Shown one piece after another: positions 21,741 through 33,084 of a stretch of 64,000 bases of DNA (positions are counted from its first letter, which is position 1; every line of letters begins with the position of its first letter). The notes under the pieces were generated by a model. The model saw nothing but the letters and a program-made list of their open reading frames with translations. It ran no database searches and was not told the origin of the DNA. Origin of the DNA: Zanthoxylum bungeanum (taxonomy: Eukaryota; Streptophyta; Magnoliopsida; Sapindales; Rutaceae). Both the position numbers and the translations under genes were made by a program. The stretch covers positions 1-64,000 of the forward strand of contig SKCR01025328.1 of NCBI GenBank assembly GCA_019454045.1, given 5' to 3'.

Positions 21741-22474
21741 GAGTCTGATTCTGAACATTCGATATGATCATGCCTTTAAATTCAATGTTTAATTTAATAT
21801 TTACTTTATGCATGCATGTGTTTATTTAATTTGATTAAATAAAGTAAAAGCATCTTTTGCGGAAAAATCGTATTTGAAAATAAGGTCTTATATTTAATAT
21901 GTATTTGATACATATTACTTGGTCCGTACCGCTTATGGCTAAAAAATCTACGACTATATCCGAGAACGTGCCAAAGCTGTGAGGATATGGCCGGTAGGAA
22001 TTTATCTGTACCAGATATATTTTGATATTAGGTGAATTCAAGGGAAAACGGAATCCTGAACGTGCCAAAGCTGTCTGGGTTACGCAAGTATCTTGAATTT
22101 ATCATTGACAAGTTTAACCTTGGTACGCCTCCCTGTGAACATGCCAAAGCTGTCACAACGAGAAACGACCAGGACCAAAAACTCAAGAGTCACTTGTGAG
22201 TGATCGACAATGAGTTGTCTACCTAATGAATATACGTAGGCGAGAACGTGCCAAAGCTATGAGTTGAAATATATTCATGGGGCTCACATTTCACTATTAT
22301 GTTATGATTTGATTATCGCATGTTTAGTATTCTGTCTGGGGATTACAATTTTGCATGAAATAATGGGAGGGGCATTTTTAGATTAAAAATCCATGATCTA
22401 TTTAATGCTTTTGATATTATCTAAGACTGTTTTATCTGTTAACTGTTGATTCATTGTCTATTTGATAGATTTGC
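21741..22474 (+). other. Copia leader with four copies of a 13-17-bp motif
   Basis: The untranslated leader between primer-binding site and gag. It contains GAACGTGCCAAAGCTGT or a close variant four times (about 21963, 22057, 22137 and 22243), spaced about 80-106 bp. A related leader at 62442-62860 has different text at the equivalent places. Confidence 0.75.
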
Positions 22475-23330
22475 AATGGGGACACCTTCGACCAATATTT
22501 TGCTCGTATGCTTGATACGAATAAGCTTAAGGGCACAGAGAACCTTGCGAACTGGGAGATGGATTTGAGGATTGTCCTCGGATCCGAGAAGCCGAGATAC
22601 ATTTGGGAAGGTCCACTACCCCTTGCTATATCAGAGGATGCATCACCTGAAGAGATTGAGACTTTCCGTAAATGGAAAAATGATGATTTAAGGGTTAAAT
22701 CATTCATTCTCAGTTCTCATTCTTCTAAACTGAAGAGGTAATACTTTGAGATGCATGATGCTTATAGCATGATGACACAACTTCATGAATCATTCATGAA
22801 CCAGGAGCATGTCGTGGTTAATAGAGTTGCAATGGAACTGTTCCATTCTAAACTTGATGAAGGACAGACTGTGAGCACACATGTGTTTCATTTGATCGAT
22901 TTGACCGAGAAATTGAGGCACAGTGATTTCCCGCTAAATGATACTCTACGACGAAGTGTCATACTTGGTTAGCTCCCGGCGTCGTATCGCCAGTTTGTCA
23001 AGTACTTCAACATGAATGAGATTCACTACTCTTAGCGTGAGTTGCATAGGATGCTTCTCACAGCGAAGGAAGATTTAAAGAAGGGAGTTATGACTCACCT
23101 TCTAAAACCCACTTCACTTTTTGCTTCTTCCCAATCCAAGTCGAAGGGGAAGAAGACAAAGGGAAAAAAGAAGAAAGGTTTCAATATTCCTCCGCAGGCT
23201 AAGGTAGCGAAGCCCAAGAGAGCTTATGAAGATAAGTGCTAGCACTGCCAGGAAGTCAGGTACTGGAAAAGAAACTGTCCAAACTACCTCACACAGATAA
23301 GGAGGGAAAGAGCATCGACATCGGGTACTT
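22475..23330 (+). pseudogene. Copia gag, several stops and a frameshift
   Basis: Blocks of a plant copia gag (UBN2-type) in order. LDTNKLKGTENLANWEMDLR opens it, then AYSMMTQLHESF, LFHSKLDEGQTVSTHV, LRHSDFPLNDTL and the lysine-rich KGKKTKGKKKK. A zinc knuckle HCQEVRYWKRNCP ends it, its first Cys followed by a stop. In-frame stops lie near 22740, 22970, 23035 and 23240, and the likely ATG at 22476 is out of frame with the first block. A homologous fragment at 62862-63018 is intact over its short length. Confidence 0.9.
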
Positions 23331-23919
23331 TTATTTTTTCTATTATTGATATCTCATTGCCTTGTGAAGCTATGACATCTAATTGGATTTTAGATTCTGC
23401 TTGTCCTATTCATATTTGTTATTCGTTGCAGGTGCTGAAGGAAAGTAGACTACTGAAATCTGGGGAGATGCAGTTATGACTCGGGAGTGGCGACTCTATG
23501 GATGTAGTTGCAATGGGCTTATATGAGATTCCTTTATCCAGTGGGAGATTTTTGTTGAATGACCGCTATTTTGTGCCAGGATGTGTGGCGAATATTATGT
23601 CACTTTCTGTATTAGATACTGATAGATATAATGTAAATATTAAGAATCGTTTTTTGTATTTATATGATAGAAATAATATTAAGATCCTTTGTTGTCCAAA
23701 TGAATATGGTCATTACATATTGCGTACCTCACAAGTTATCTTCAATACTGGAATTTATAAATGTAAACAATTTGATATAAATAATACTGAACTTTGGCAT
23801 ATGAGGTTAGGTCATATAGGCGTGAAACGCCTAACCCAGTTGGTTAGGAATGGTTTGATACATGATCTCCCCATTGAACCTTCTCCAACTTGTGAATCTT
23901 GTGTTGGAAAAAATAAAAT
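23331..23919 (+). pseudogene. Copia protease and pre-integrase region, truncated
   Basis: After the zinc knuckle, WILDSACPIHICYS is the protease active-site region. The usual DSGA/C form here reads DSAC. The protease C-terminus follows (VPGCVANIMSLS), and then the GAG-pre-integrase domain with LWHMRLGHIG and CESCVGK, the zinc-binding part before integrase. The frame ends abruptly at 23919 inside an AAAATAAAATATAAC stretch that also occurs in the Ogre/Tat LTR (30541), so an illegitimate deletion fused the two elements. Confidence 0.85.
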
Positions 23920-25386
23920 ATAACAAAGGGTGCCCTCAGGTCTTACCTTTTAAGTTGCCTCTTGGAAGTGCGTTACACGACCGTCGGAAGGGTTAATGCT
24001 CCGCAACTCCTCTGGTTCACTGGATCACTGTTTTCCTTCGTCGCCTCGCTGTTTTGGGCTGCTGTTTGTTCTGTTTTCACTGCTGTTTCTGGTCATTATT
24101 TCTGCTATTTTAGGGACTATTTTAACTTGCTATTTTGTAGTTATTTAGGTGTATTTTTGGGGGCTGTTTTACGTGAATGCAGGGCTGTTTTAGGGACTTT
24201 TCTGGACTGGTTTAAAGGCTGATTTTTGGGGCTGTTTTGGGGTGATTTCTTCTCAGTTATGGGGGCTGTTTTGATGATGTTTCACAGTGGGATAAGGACT
24301 GTTTTGGTCGGCTATGTGTGGGCGCAAGGGATCGGTTTGAAGGGCTGTGTGGTCTGCAAGGTGCCTTTATAGCTTGTGTCAGTTTGTGAGAAGGCCGAGG
24401 GTGTGATCTGTTTATGGCTTTAGGGTTTGTCCATTGCGTGGCCTGAGTGTGTTGAGTGCGCTGCTTGATTTTATTTCGCGAGAGAGAGAAGATGGGCGTG
24501 AGAGAAGAGATTGGCCGCATAAGTATTTAGGTTTTGGCGTGAATGGATTGCTGCATGGGATTTTATCATGCGTAGCTAGGGTTTTGTGGCTTTTGTTTTA
24601 ACGTGAAGAGGAGGGTGTATTAAGCGTGAAGATAAGGTTTTTTGGTTTGTTTGTTATTAATGAGAGAGAGAGGCCGAGAGTTATGAGTGGAGAGAAGAAT
24701 GAGAGAAGAAAGGAAGAGAGCTAGGGCATGAATGTGGTCTCCCCAAGGGTTTTGTTTGTGTTTCTTTTTATAGGAGTGGGTTAGGGCTGTCCTTGTGTGG
24801 ATAGGAAATAGAGATTGTGTGATCATGGGGAAGATTTAATTAGTTTGTTATAAGGAAATGATTTCTTTAGTTATGAAGGTGATTTGTTTTAGTTTAGGAA
24901 ATGGATTTATGAGATTTGATTTAGTTTAGGAATGTGATTTAATTTAATTAGGAAGGTGATTTATGAGATTTGATTTGATTCTTTTAATTTGGGAATGTGA
25001 TTTGATTTGATTCTTTTAATTTGGGAAGGTGATTTATTAGGATTTCAACATGTGTTTAATGTGTGAATTTGTTATTTTGGAAGGGTGATGGGCGTGAATT
25101 AGGTCATTTGGGCGTAGGTTTGGTTATTTTTAGTGGGCTTGGTGTGTGGCTTGGTGGTGTGTGGGCTTGGTGTGTGGCTTGCGGGGGTTTGGGGTGAGGA
25201 TGAATTTTAAAACAGAGGTCTAACGAGCGAACCCACAGCTAAGCAAATGAATTTAGTCCAACAAGATATCAATTTCTGACTTTTCCCTTGCGACGTCTGT
25301 TTCCCGCGACTTCCACAAGTTAAAGAGGTAGTGTCTCCATGTGAGACTCATCATCAGGACTTATATGCAAAAATATAGTGCCTACA
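23920..25386 (-). mobile_element. 3' LTR of element 1, distal part deleted
   Basis: Matches 30541-32020 over its whole length (1467 against 1480 bp), sharing GTGCCCTCAGGTCTTACC, TGGAAGGGTGATGGGCGTG and the end GTGCCTACA. The junction with copia sequence at 23912-23925 lies in a shared A/T run. Confidence 0.85.
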
Positions 25387-25402
25387 GTCTCCCCCACATT
25401 GA
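25387..25402 (-). other. Polypurine tract of element 1
   Basis: On the minus strand TCAATGTGGGGGAGAC immediately precedes the LTR start TGTAGGCAC. Element 2 has AAAGTGGGGCGAC in the same place. Confidence 0.85.
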
Positions 25403-25629
25403 TGGGACTTGTGCAGTGTGTGACAATGACAATCCTATCAAAGTTATGCAATTTATTTTTACCTACCTAGCTAGCCAGCTGCCGCTTGGCTTGCATGTTG
25501 CTTCGAACTAAGTTGATCTGGTGTTGAGGTGCTGCGACCTCGAGGTTCATCCCTGCAAGATGCTGCGATCTCTAGGAATCCCTATCGAACTGAACTGATG
25601 AGAGGAGGTCCATTTTTGAACCGTTACTG

Positions 25630-26325
25630 AGTTGAGATTATGGTCCATTTCCAAATCATGCTCCATTTCCGGAGTGCCATTTTCGGCATGCTAAACCTCA
25701 TTTCTGAAGCGTCGCGATTGTGATAGTTGTCCATTTCTGAACCGTGCTCCATTTTCAGAGCGCCATTTTCGCGTGCTAAACCTCATTTTGAGGCGTCGCT
25801 GATGTGATGGTGGTTCATTTTTGAACTGTGCTCCATTTTTGGAGCGCCATTTTCGGCATGCTAAACCTCATTTTCAGGTGTCGTTGATGTGATGGTTGTC
25901 CATTTTCGAACTGTGCGCCATTTTTGGAGCGCCATTTTCGACATGCTAAACCTCATTTTGAGGCGTCGCTGATGTGATGGTGGTTCATTTTTGAACTATG
26001 CTCCATTTTTGGAGCGCCGTTTTCGGCATGCTAAACCTTATTTTGAGGCGTCGCTGATGTGATGGTGGTCCATTTTTGAACTGTGCTCCATTTTTGGAGC
26101 GCCATTTTCGGCATGCTAAACCTCATTTTGAGGCATCGCTGATGTGATGGTGGTATATTTTTGAACTGTGCTCCATTTTTGGAGCGCCATTTTCGGCATG
26201 CTAAACCTCATTTTGAGGCATCGCTGATGTGATGGTGGTCCATTTTTGAACTGTGCTCCATTTTTGGAGCGCCATTTTCGGCATGCTAAACCTCATTTTG
26301 AGGCATCGCTGATGTGATGGTGGTC
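25630..26325. repeat. 85-bp tandem repeat, about eight copies
   Basis: Units contain GATGTGATGG, a CATTTTTGAACTGTGC block, CTCCATTTTTGGAGCGCC (itself an inverted repeat CTCCA...TGGAG) and TTTTCGGCATGCTAAACC. Middle copies are nearly identical; the first two are more diverged. It lies in the 3' non-coding part of element 1, where element 2 has an unrelated array. Confidence 0.9.
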
Positions 26326-26985
26326 CATTTCCGAACCATTACTTGATGAGAGATGGCTCATTTTTGAACCGTTAGTTGATGAGAGATGGCTCATTTTTGA
26401 ACCGTTACTTGATGAGAGGTGGCTCATTTTTGAACCGTTACTGGATGAGAGGTGGCTCATTTTTGAACCGTTACTGGATGAGAGTTGGCTCATTTTTTAA
26501 CCGTTACTTGGTGAGAGGTGGCTCAATTTTGAACCGTTACTTGATGAGAGATGGCTCATTTTTGAACCGTTACTTGATGAGAGATGGCTCATTTTTGAAC
26601 CATTACTAGATGAGAGGTGGCTCATTTTTGAATCGTTACTGGATGGGAGTTGGCTCATTTTTGAACCATTACTTGGTGAGAGGTGGCTTATTTTTGAACC
26701 TTTACTCGATGAGAGGTGACTCAATTTTAAACCGTTACTGGATGAGAGGTGGCTCATTTTTGAACTGTTACTAGATGAGAGTTGGCTCATTTTTGAAACG
26801 TTACTTGGTGAGAGGTGGCTCATTTTTGAACCGTTACTTGATGAGAGATAGCTCATTTTTGAACCGTTACTTGATGAGAGATGGCTCATTTTTGAACCGT
26901 TACTTGATGAGAGATGGCTCATTTTTTGAACCGTTACTTGATGAGAGATGGCTCATTTTTGAACCGTTACTGGATGAGAAAGGGT
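26326..26985. repeat. 33-bp minisatellite, about twenty copies
   Basis: The unit (begins ATGAGAGATGGCTCATTTTT, then GAACCGTTACTTG) repeats with an exact 33-bp step. Because 33 is divisible by three, reading frames stay open on both strands: the minus strand gives an 11-residue repeat MSHLSSSNGSK and the plus strand MRDGSFLNRYL. The array directly follows the 85-bp array and shares its CATTTTTGAAC core, so it may have arisen from it. I treat the long frames as by-products, not genes. Confidence 0.95.
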
Positions 26986-27469
26986 AGACTGGTCGCCCCC
27001 AGTCTCGGTTCATCTTTCTGTCCTTTGTTGTTTTTTCATTTTCTTCAACACCTGCGAATAAAAACAAAACACCAAAAGAATGCAAGTACGTCACGTGTAT
27101 GCATGCATGCATGGATGAGTTTCCTATTCCGTTGGATTAGGTCTTCCTTGTGCTCTCTGGCGCCCTTCGCCCACTAACGTCTTTGGTCGCCCCTGGGCAT
27201 GCTTACAGTTTCCTTTTGTTAGTTCTCTGTGGTAATTTCTCAATCTTCTTTTATCTCATGGCTCGAGTTCTCGGTATATCCTTTATTTGCGAGGTGGTAG
27301 ACTGGTCGCCCCCAGACTTGGCTCAACTTTCTGCTCTTTGCTACTTACATTAATTCAAGTAGGTCATGTGATGTGACGTTTCCATACCAACATATTGTAC
27401 TAACTCTTACGAAAGAGTCCCAATAGTCATACATATCGTTACTCTCAAAGGATGCCCAGTGTTGAAACC
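26986..27469 (-). other. Element 1 non-coding spacer
   Basis: Between minisatellite and conserved block. It includes ACCTGCGAATAAAAACAAAAC (on the minus strand a T-rich tract ending CGCAG), the counterpart of splice-acceptor-like motifs in element 2, and a CATGCATGCATGCATGG run. No gene recognised. Confidence 0.5.
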
Positions 27470-28200
27470 AGAAAACCTTCAAAGTACTCGAGGCAACTCA
27501 AATCCGAGTGTTTGAATAAATGATCTGAACCAGACTCAAAGTGTGTGTGTGCCAAGGTTCTTTCGCAGCTTAATCCTTAAGTAAGCCAACTCGATGATTT
27601 TGTCTTGGAGAATTGGATTAGTGGGTCTAACCAACCTAAATGTCTTGATCATACTTTGTGATTACTTCCTCGTACTCAATATGATATGGTTTTCTTTTCT
27701 TTTGTCTCTTTTTTTTCTTTCTTTTCATTTTGAACTTCTTTTCTTTCTTTTCTTTTTCTTTTTCTCTTTTCTTCTTCTTTTTCTCTTTTCTTTCTTTCTC
27801 TTTCTTTTTTTTTCCGACACACCTACCCTTTAAGGTAGCATTTCTCCTCATGGTGGTCCTAATACTCGCCCATGGGTAGCTTCACACTTATCGGTTATAG
27901 GTGGTCTATTTTTTCCTTTTCTTTTCAAAGACTTTTTCTTCATTTCCAACCATATCATATATCGTAACATAAGTAAACCAGGACGGACATCTAGGCAAAT
28001 GGTCATTCACCGATCCGCCATCTCTTCAACTAGTCATCTCGCCGACTACTCAGGCTTCCATTGCTAAGATCCTCTAATTAAGTGCTGCGAGTCTATTCAA
28101 GATCAACTACTCAAAATATCGGATGAGAGTACTTCTCGCACTTATCGTTTTTAAGGTTTCACCCTGAAGAAAACAATTTCATTATCGGACTCATGCTTAA
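27470..28200 (-). other. Conserved non-coding block of the Ogre/Tat-like family (element 1 copy)
   Basis: Highly similar to 52256-52950 in element 2 although surrounding sequence has diverged. The core 27818-27910 (around CCTACCCTTTAAGGTAGC and CTAATACTCGCCCATGGG) differs from element 2 at only a few positions. It has no shared reading frame. A pyrimidine-rich tract lies at 27690-27815. The core contains CTACCCTTTAAGGTAG, a perfect inverted repeat. Confidence 0.75.
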
Positions 28201-28359
28201 CTATTGAGGAAAAGACTCGAACAAGTAGGCAGAATCAATGTATTTATTATTAATAAATGTGGAATCACAATTGAATAAGATCAGGAAAAAAAAATCTACA
28301 TAATTTGCAACTTCGTCTTCCCCCGTCTTCTTGCTTTCTTCGAACATCATATTCTCCAA

Positions 28360-29043
28360 CTACAGTAGTTCTTTTTCCCATTTACTTCCCCTTTTTGCCA
28401 CCTTCTTCTTGTCACTGTCCGAGAAGTTTTCCCAGAAATCCTCCATCTGCTCTATTTCAACTTCACTACTGTTGCCCCGTATTCCCATGTGGGAAGTTTG
28501 GTGGTTGTGAGTTTGGAGGACAAGGCTGTCGGGTAGGCCAAAGTTGATCATGTAGGTGGGTGGTGGGTTTCTGTGTGTGTTGGGTTGTTCTTTTTCCGGG
28601 TCAGGTATTTTATGGGCATCAATGAGGTCTTGGATTTCATGCCTAAGGCGGGTGCATTTGTCAGTGTCATGGCTTTTTTGCTGGTGGAGGTAACAATATA
28701 GGTTTAAGTCAAGGTAGCGGGGCATATGGTTTGGAGGTGGTTTAGGTTCTAAGGGGTTTAGGAGTCCTTGCATTTTCATCTCTTCAAACACCTCCGACAA
28801 AGGTCTACCAAAATTGGAGAATCGTCTGTTTCTGACAGGGGCGACCTCAGAAGGAGTGGGCTTGGTCCTCGAAGGTTCCCCAATGGTCTTTCTTTTCTGG
28901 TTGCCAAACTTCCTATTATCAGCCATACGGGGTACGGTCAAACTGGCCACAACATTGGTCAAAACTTGCAACTGCTCAGTAATCTTAATGAGACTGGTTT
29001 CCAGTTGATCCATACGAGATCCCTCGTTAACTGATTCGCTCAT
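28360..29043 (-). CDS. Gag-like protein of Ogre/Tat-like element 1
   Basis: A 227-residue open frame starting MSESVNEGSRMDQLE at 29043. It begins with a predicted coiled-coil-like leader (LIKITEQLQVLTNVVASL). A central PRNRRF/PLSEVFEEM-type region follows, and then CYLHQQKSHDTDKCTRLRHE, the histidine-cysteine motif (C-x2-H ... H-x4-C) found at the C-terminal part of Tat/Ogre gag, then IQDLIDAHKI. Full gag in this group is longer, so this is a shortened C-terminal form. The frame is open, and no pol follows. Homologous pieces occur in element 2 at 55418-55685. It may be expressed from the 5' LTR or be a remnant. Confidence 0.8.
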   Translation of the reverse strand: MSESVNEGSRMDQLETSLIKITEQLQVLTNVVASLTVPRMADNRKFGNQKRKTIGEPSRTKPTPSEVAPVRNRRFSNFGRPLSEVFEEMKMQGLLNPLEPKPPPNHMPRYLDLNLYCYLHQQKSHDTDKCTRLRHEIQDLIDAHKIPDPEKEQPNTHRNPPPTYMINFGLPDSLVLQTHNHQTSHMGIRGNSSEVEIEQMEDFWENFSDSDKKKVAKRGSKWEKELL

Positions 29044-29958
29044 GTTGGCTAGTGGTCTTTTGGTGAGTCTGCCCTCTTCCCTAACCTAACGGGTATCTAT
29101 GATGTCTTTTAAAACTACAAGTTAGCACGTATGCGTGCGATGCATGGAATGTATAAGTCGGCCCATTAGCATTTTAGAGCATTCAATCATACTATTGCGA
29201 GGTGCAAACTTGTCCCAGTTGAAAAGGCCCAACAGGTTTACACTTTTGCGATAACATGGCTAAATAACTTCAAATGATACGGGGCCTAAACATAAAGTGG
29301 ACCATCGGCATTTTAGAGGCTTTTGGCCCAATTGTCATAAAGCACGGACTCGTCCCAGTTTAAATGGCCCAACCAGCCCATATCTCATGACAAAAAGTCT
29401 AACTGAATCCAAATGACGATGGTCCTAAACGCAAGCATAAAGGAATATTTTCTATTGGTCCTACGACTACAGTTCATATGCGGGTTTATAAGGGTATAGG
29501 CAAAGGCTCTCGTCGATGAAGTGTTGCCCACAACTAGGTCTCCCAACTCAAGGGTCCGAGCGACCAAGTGAGCGCACCTTTTTTATACACTAAGGTACGT
29601 GCCAACGAGTTATGGTGCGTGACTGAATGTCAAATGGATTTCCCGTTGTAGATTCCCCAGAGGGAGGGTGGAGCGAACTCTCTTAAATACCCAAGCCTCT
29701 TAGGCTCTTATCGCTTGGTAACAGGAATAAACAACGAGTCCTCCAAATTAGTCCATAACAGTAAGCTACGAGTACATGATTATCTAGGTGCCTTCACAGC
29801 GTTTCCTTATAGAAAGGTAGTGAATGAAGGAAGACACCAAACCATTACCTAGCCTTAATAATTCCTTCGATTAAACCCCTTCAACCTACTATAGACACGG
29901 TTAACTAAAGCACAAATCACAATCATTACAAGACATTATTTCAGGGCCGATTCTCTAT
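29044..29958 (-). other. Leader of element 1 with tandem repeats
   Basis: Untranslated leader between primer-binding site and gag. Two repeats of about 145 bp (about 29158-29300 and 29301-29440) share GGCCCA, TCGGCATTTTAGAG, CTTGTCCCAGTT and CAAATGA phrases. The part next to the primer-binding site (29590-29958) is shared with element 3. No reading frame of note. Confidence 0.7.
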
Positions 29959-29975
29959 CCCCAGTAGAGTTGCCA
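29959..29975 (-). other. Primer-binding site of element 1 (mutated)
   Basis: On the minus strand TGGCAACTCTACTGGGG, differing by two transitions from the site in element 2; three bases separate it from the LTR. Confidence 0.85.
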
Positions 29976-29978
29976 GAC

Positions 29979-32020
29979 TGTAGGACCCAGAAATCGACGA
30001 CGCTGTTCCAGGCTCGCGGCCCGGTCGGGAGTACGGAGTAGCCCGCTGGGGAACTAAATCGAAGAAATAAAATGGAGTCGCCACCCAGTGTGAACTGGGA
30101 AATGATTTAAGGCCGCACTCACCCCTCGCAAGGGAAGACCTCAAACCGTTGGGTTCGGAATGATCCCTTACTTATGTCACTTGTAATGAACGGATTTATG
30201 CCATAATATAACCGAATCTGCACAACATACATACGCCATAATAACCTATATCTAAGTTTGCATGCATAAAAGTAAAACCTATATCTAAGTTTGCATGCAT
30301 AAAAGTAAATCGACATAACGGCAAGCACACAATCTCATGAACATATTAAATAAGTAAATACGGAATAATAAAACAACAATAAACTAAAATTAAATGCGAA
30401 ATAATAAAAGGCTAATAATGTGAAATAAATACGGGACAATAAATATGTGGCCAAAGAACTCGACCGTTTTCAATATAGGACTTGGCATACCCGGTTGGAC
30501 GTATTCCACGTCCAACCGAGCATGTCGTTTCCAGGATGACAAAATAAAATATAACAAAGGGTGCCCTCAGGTCTTACCTTTTAAGTCGCCTCTTGGAAAA
30601 GCGTTATGTGGCCGTCGGAAGGGTTAATGCTCCGCAACTCCTCCGGTTCACTGGTTCACAATTTTCCTTCGTCGCCTCGTTGTTTTGGGCTGCTGTTTGT
30701 TCTATTTTTGCTGCTGTTTCTGGTCATTATTTTTGCAGTTTTAGGGACTATTTTAACTTGCTATTTTGTGGTTATTTAGGTGTATTTTTAGGGGCTATTT
30801 TACGTGAATGCAGGGCTGTTTTAGGGACTTTTCTGGACTAGTTTAAAGGCTGATTTTTGGGGCTATTTTGGGGTGATTTCTTCTCAGTTATAGGGGCTAT
30901 TTTGCTGATGTTTCAAGATGGGATAATGGCTGTTTTGATCGACTACGTGTGGGCGCAAGGGATCGGTTTGAAGGGCTGTGTGCTCTGCAAGGTACGTTTG
31001 TAGCTTGTGTCAGTTTGTGATAAGGCCGAGAGTGTGATCCGTTTGTGGCTTTAAGGTTTGTCCATTGCGTGGCCTGAGTGTGTTGAGTGCGCTGCTTGAT
31101 TTTTTTTCGCGAGAGAGAGAAGATGAGCGTGAGAGAAGAGATTGGCCGCGTGAGTATTTAGGTTATGGCGTGAGTGGATTGCTGCATGGGATTTTATCGT
31201 GCGTAGCTAGGGTTTTGTGGCTTTTGTTTTTACGTGAAGAGGAGGGTGTATTAGGCGTGAAGATATGGTTTTTTTGGTTTGTTTGTTATTAATGAGAGAG
31301 AGAGAGGCCGAGAGTTGTGAGTGGAGAGAAGAATGAGAGAAGAAATAAAGAGAGCTAGGGCGTGAATGTGGTCTCCCCAAGGGTTTGGTTTGTGTTTCTT
31401 TTTATTGGAGTGGGTTAGGGTTGTCTTTGTGTGGATATGAAATGGAGATTGTGTGATCATGGGGAAGATTTAATTAGTTTGTTATAAGGAAAGGATTTTT
31501 TTAGTTAGGAAGGTGATTTGTTTTAGTTTAGGAAAGTGATTTATGAGATTCGATTTAGTTTAGGAATGTGATTGAATTTAATTAGGAAGGTGATTTATGA
31601 GATTTGATTTGATTCTTTTAATTTGGGAAAGTGATTTGATTTGATTCTTTTAATTTGGGAAGGTTATTTATTAGGATTTCAACATGTGTTTAATGTGTGA
31701 ATTTGTTATTTTGGAAGGGTGATGGGCGTGAATTAGGTCCTTTGGGCGTGGGTTTGGTTCTTTTTGGTGGGCATGGTTTGTGGCTTGGTGGTGTGTGTGC
31801 TTAGTTTGTTGCTTGCGGGGGTTTGGGGTGAGGATGAATTTTAAAACAGAGGTCCAACGAGCGAACCCACAGCTAAGCAAACGAATTTAGTCCAACAAGA
31901 TATCAATTTCTGACTTTTCCCTTCCAACGTCCATTTCTTGCGACTTCCACAACTTAAAGAGGTAGTGTCTCCATGTGAGACTCATCATCGAGACTTATAT
32001 GAAAAAATACAGTGCCTACA
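29979..32020 (-). mobile_element. 5' LTR of element 1 (2042 bp)
   Basis: Plus-strand ends TGTAGGACCC and GTGCCTACA. It holds the family blocks GAAGACCTCAAACCGTTGGG (30126) and GTGCCCTCAGGTCT (30562), and a small direct repeat CTATATCTAAGTTTGCATGC twice at 30246-30309. Confidence 0.85.
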
Positions 32021-32114
32021 ATGCCATAATCACTAGGAGTGGAATGGAGGTAGGAATGCAAGACACTGCAGGTCCCACTAAGGATAATAGTGCAGATACC
32101 CCTCGGAAGATCAA

Positions 32115-32798
32115 ATGACACATATCCCAGTTAGAGTACCATTTCCTCAAGCTCTTAGGCCCACTACTAGAGCTGCAGACCCAAACGGTGAGATCCTAGA
32201 GCATCTTAAGCAAATAAAGATTAACCTTCCGTTGTTATATGTGATAAAACAAGTTCCCACATATGCGAAGGTTTTAAAGGATCTATGCACCATGAAGAGG
32301 AAGCATCACGTGAAGAAAATCGCATTCCTGATAAAGCAAGCCAGTGCAGTGATTGAACAAAATGGCCCACCAAAATATAAAGATCCGGACTGCCCCACCA
32401 TTACTTGCCACATCGGCACTTATGAGTTTGGTCAAGCTCTATTAGATTTAGGCGCGACTGTTAATCTCATGCCATACTCCATCTATATGCAGTTGGGGCT
32501 TGGGGAGATTAAGCCTACATCTGTGGTTTCACAACTAGCTGATCGCTCTGTGAGAACTCCACGGGGGGCAGTTGAGGATGTCTTATTCCAAATCGATAAA
32601 TTCTACAACCCAGTTGATTTTCTGATTCTAGACACCCAGTCTGTGGTTAAAACTGAATCCAAAATTCCTCTCATCTTGGGTAGACCTTTCCTTGCCACAG
32701 CCAATGCCCTTATTAACTGCAGGAATGGTCTCATGAAATTGTCATTCGGGAACATGACATTGGAAGTGAATATTTTTCACGTCGGGAAACAGCCATAA
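32115..32798 (+). pseudogene. Athila-like gag end and aspartic protease
   Basis: A 227-codon open piece of a larger polyprotein, so its first Met is not a real start. VPTYAKVLKDLCTMKRKHH is the gag-protease link typical of Athila. LLDLGATVNLMPYSIY is the protease active site, with DLG in place of DTG/DSG as is usual in Athila. ILGRPFLATANALI is the second conserved protease motif (ILGRPFL). The frame then ends at 32796 before reverse transcriptase. Confidence 0.9.
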
Positions 32799-33084
32799 GA
32801 TGACGATGAATGTCACCATACATACCTGATAGACACAATTGTGCCAGAAATAGCCTCATTCAACATGATTCTAACCCTCCTAATCATCTTCTTCTTAATT
32901 TAAACATCTTAGATACTCTTGACTCAACTGAACCTCCTGATATCTCTACTGGCTGTTCTGTTATGGAACAAGAGTGTGGCAGCCACAGTTTGAAGCTCTG
33001 TTAGGAGAAAGGGAGAAACATAAGCCTTCTACAGTCGAAACACCAACAGTTGAACTGAATCCATTACCATAAGGGCTTCAATAT

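Larger units (their letters stand above)
23920..32020 (-). mobile_element. Ogre/Tat-like element 1 (gag-only, non-autonomous)
   Basis: On the minus strand the parts are: 5' LTR (32020-29979), primer-binding site, leader, a gag frame, a conserved non-coding block, two satellite arrays, a polypurine tract and a 3' LTR (25386-23920) that has lost its distal 560 bp. No protease, reverse transcriptase or integrase is present. An LTR element with only gag matches the described class of TR-GAG non-autonomous elements, which are presumed to be moved by related autonomous gypsy elements. The 5 bp outside the 5' LTR (ATGCC, 32021-32025) would be the target duplication; the other side is deleted. Confidence 0.8.

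Noticed and set aside
26326..26985. CRISPR-like array
   Set aside because: The units are contiguous 33-bp tandem copies with no unique spacers, and this is plant transposon DNA.
26293..26987. Long serine-rich or Met-Arg repeat proteins on both strands
   Set aside because: They arise from the 33-bp minisatellite, whose length is divisible by three; no start context or homologue supports a gene.
30593..30841. Frame shared by two LTRs (also 23962-24222) that looks like a membrane protein
   Set aside because: It is antisense inside the LTR pair of one element and is not preserved in elements 2 and 3; the two copies are open because they are duplicates.
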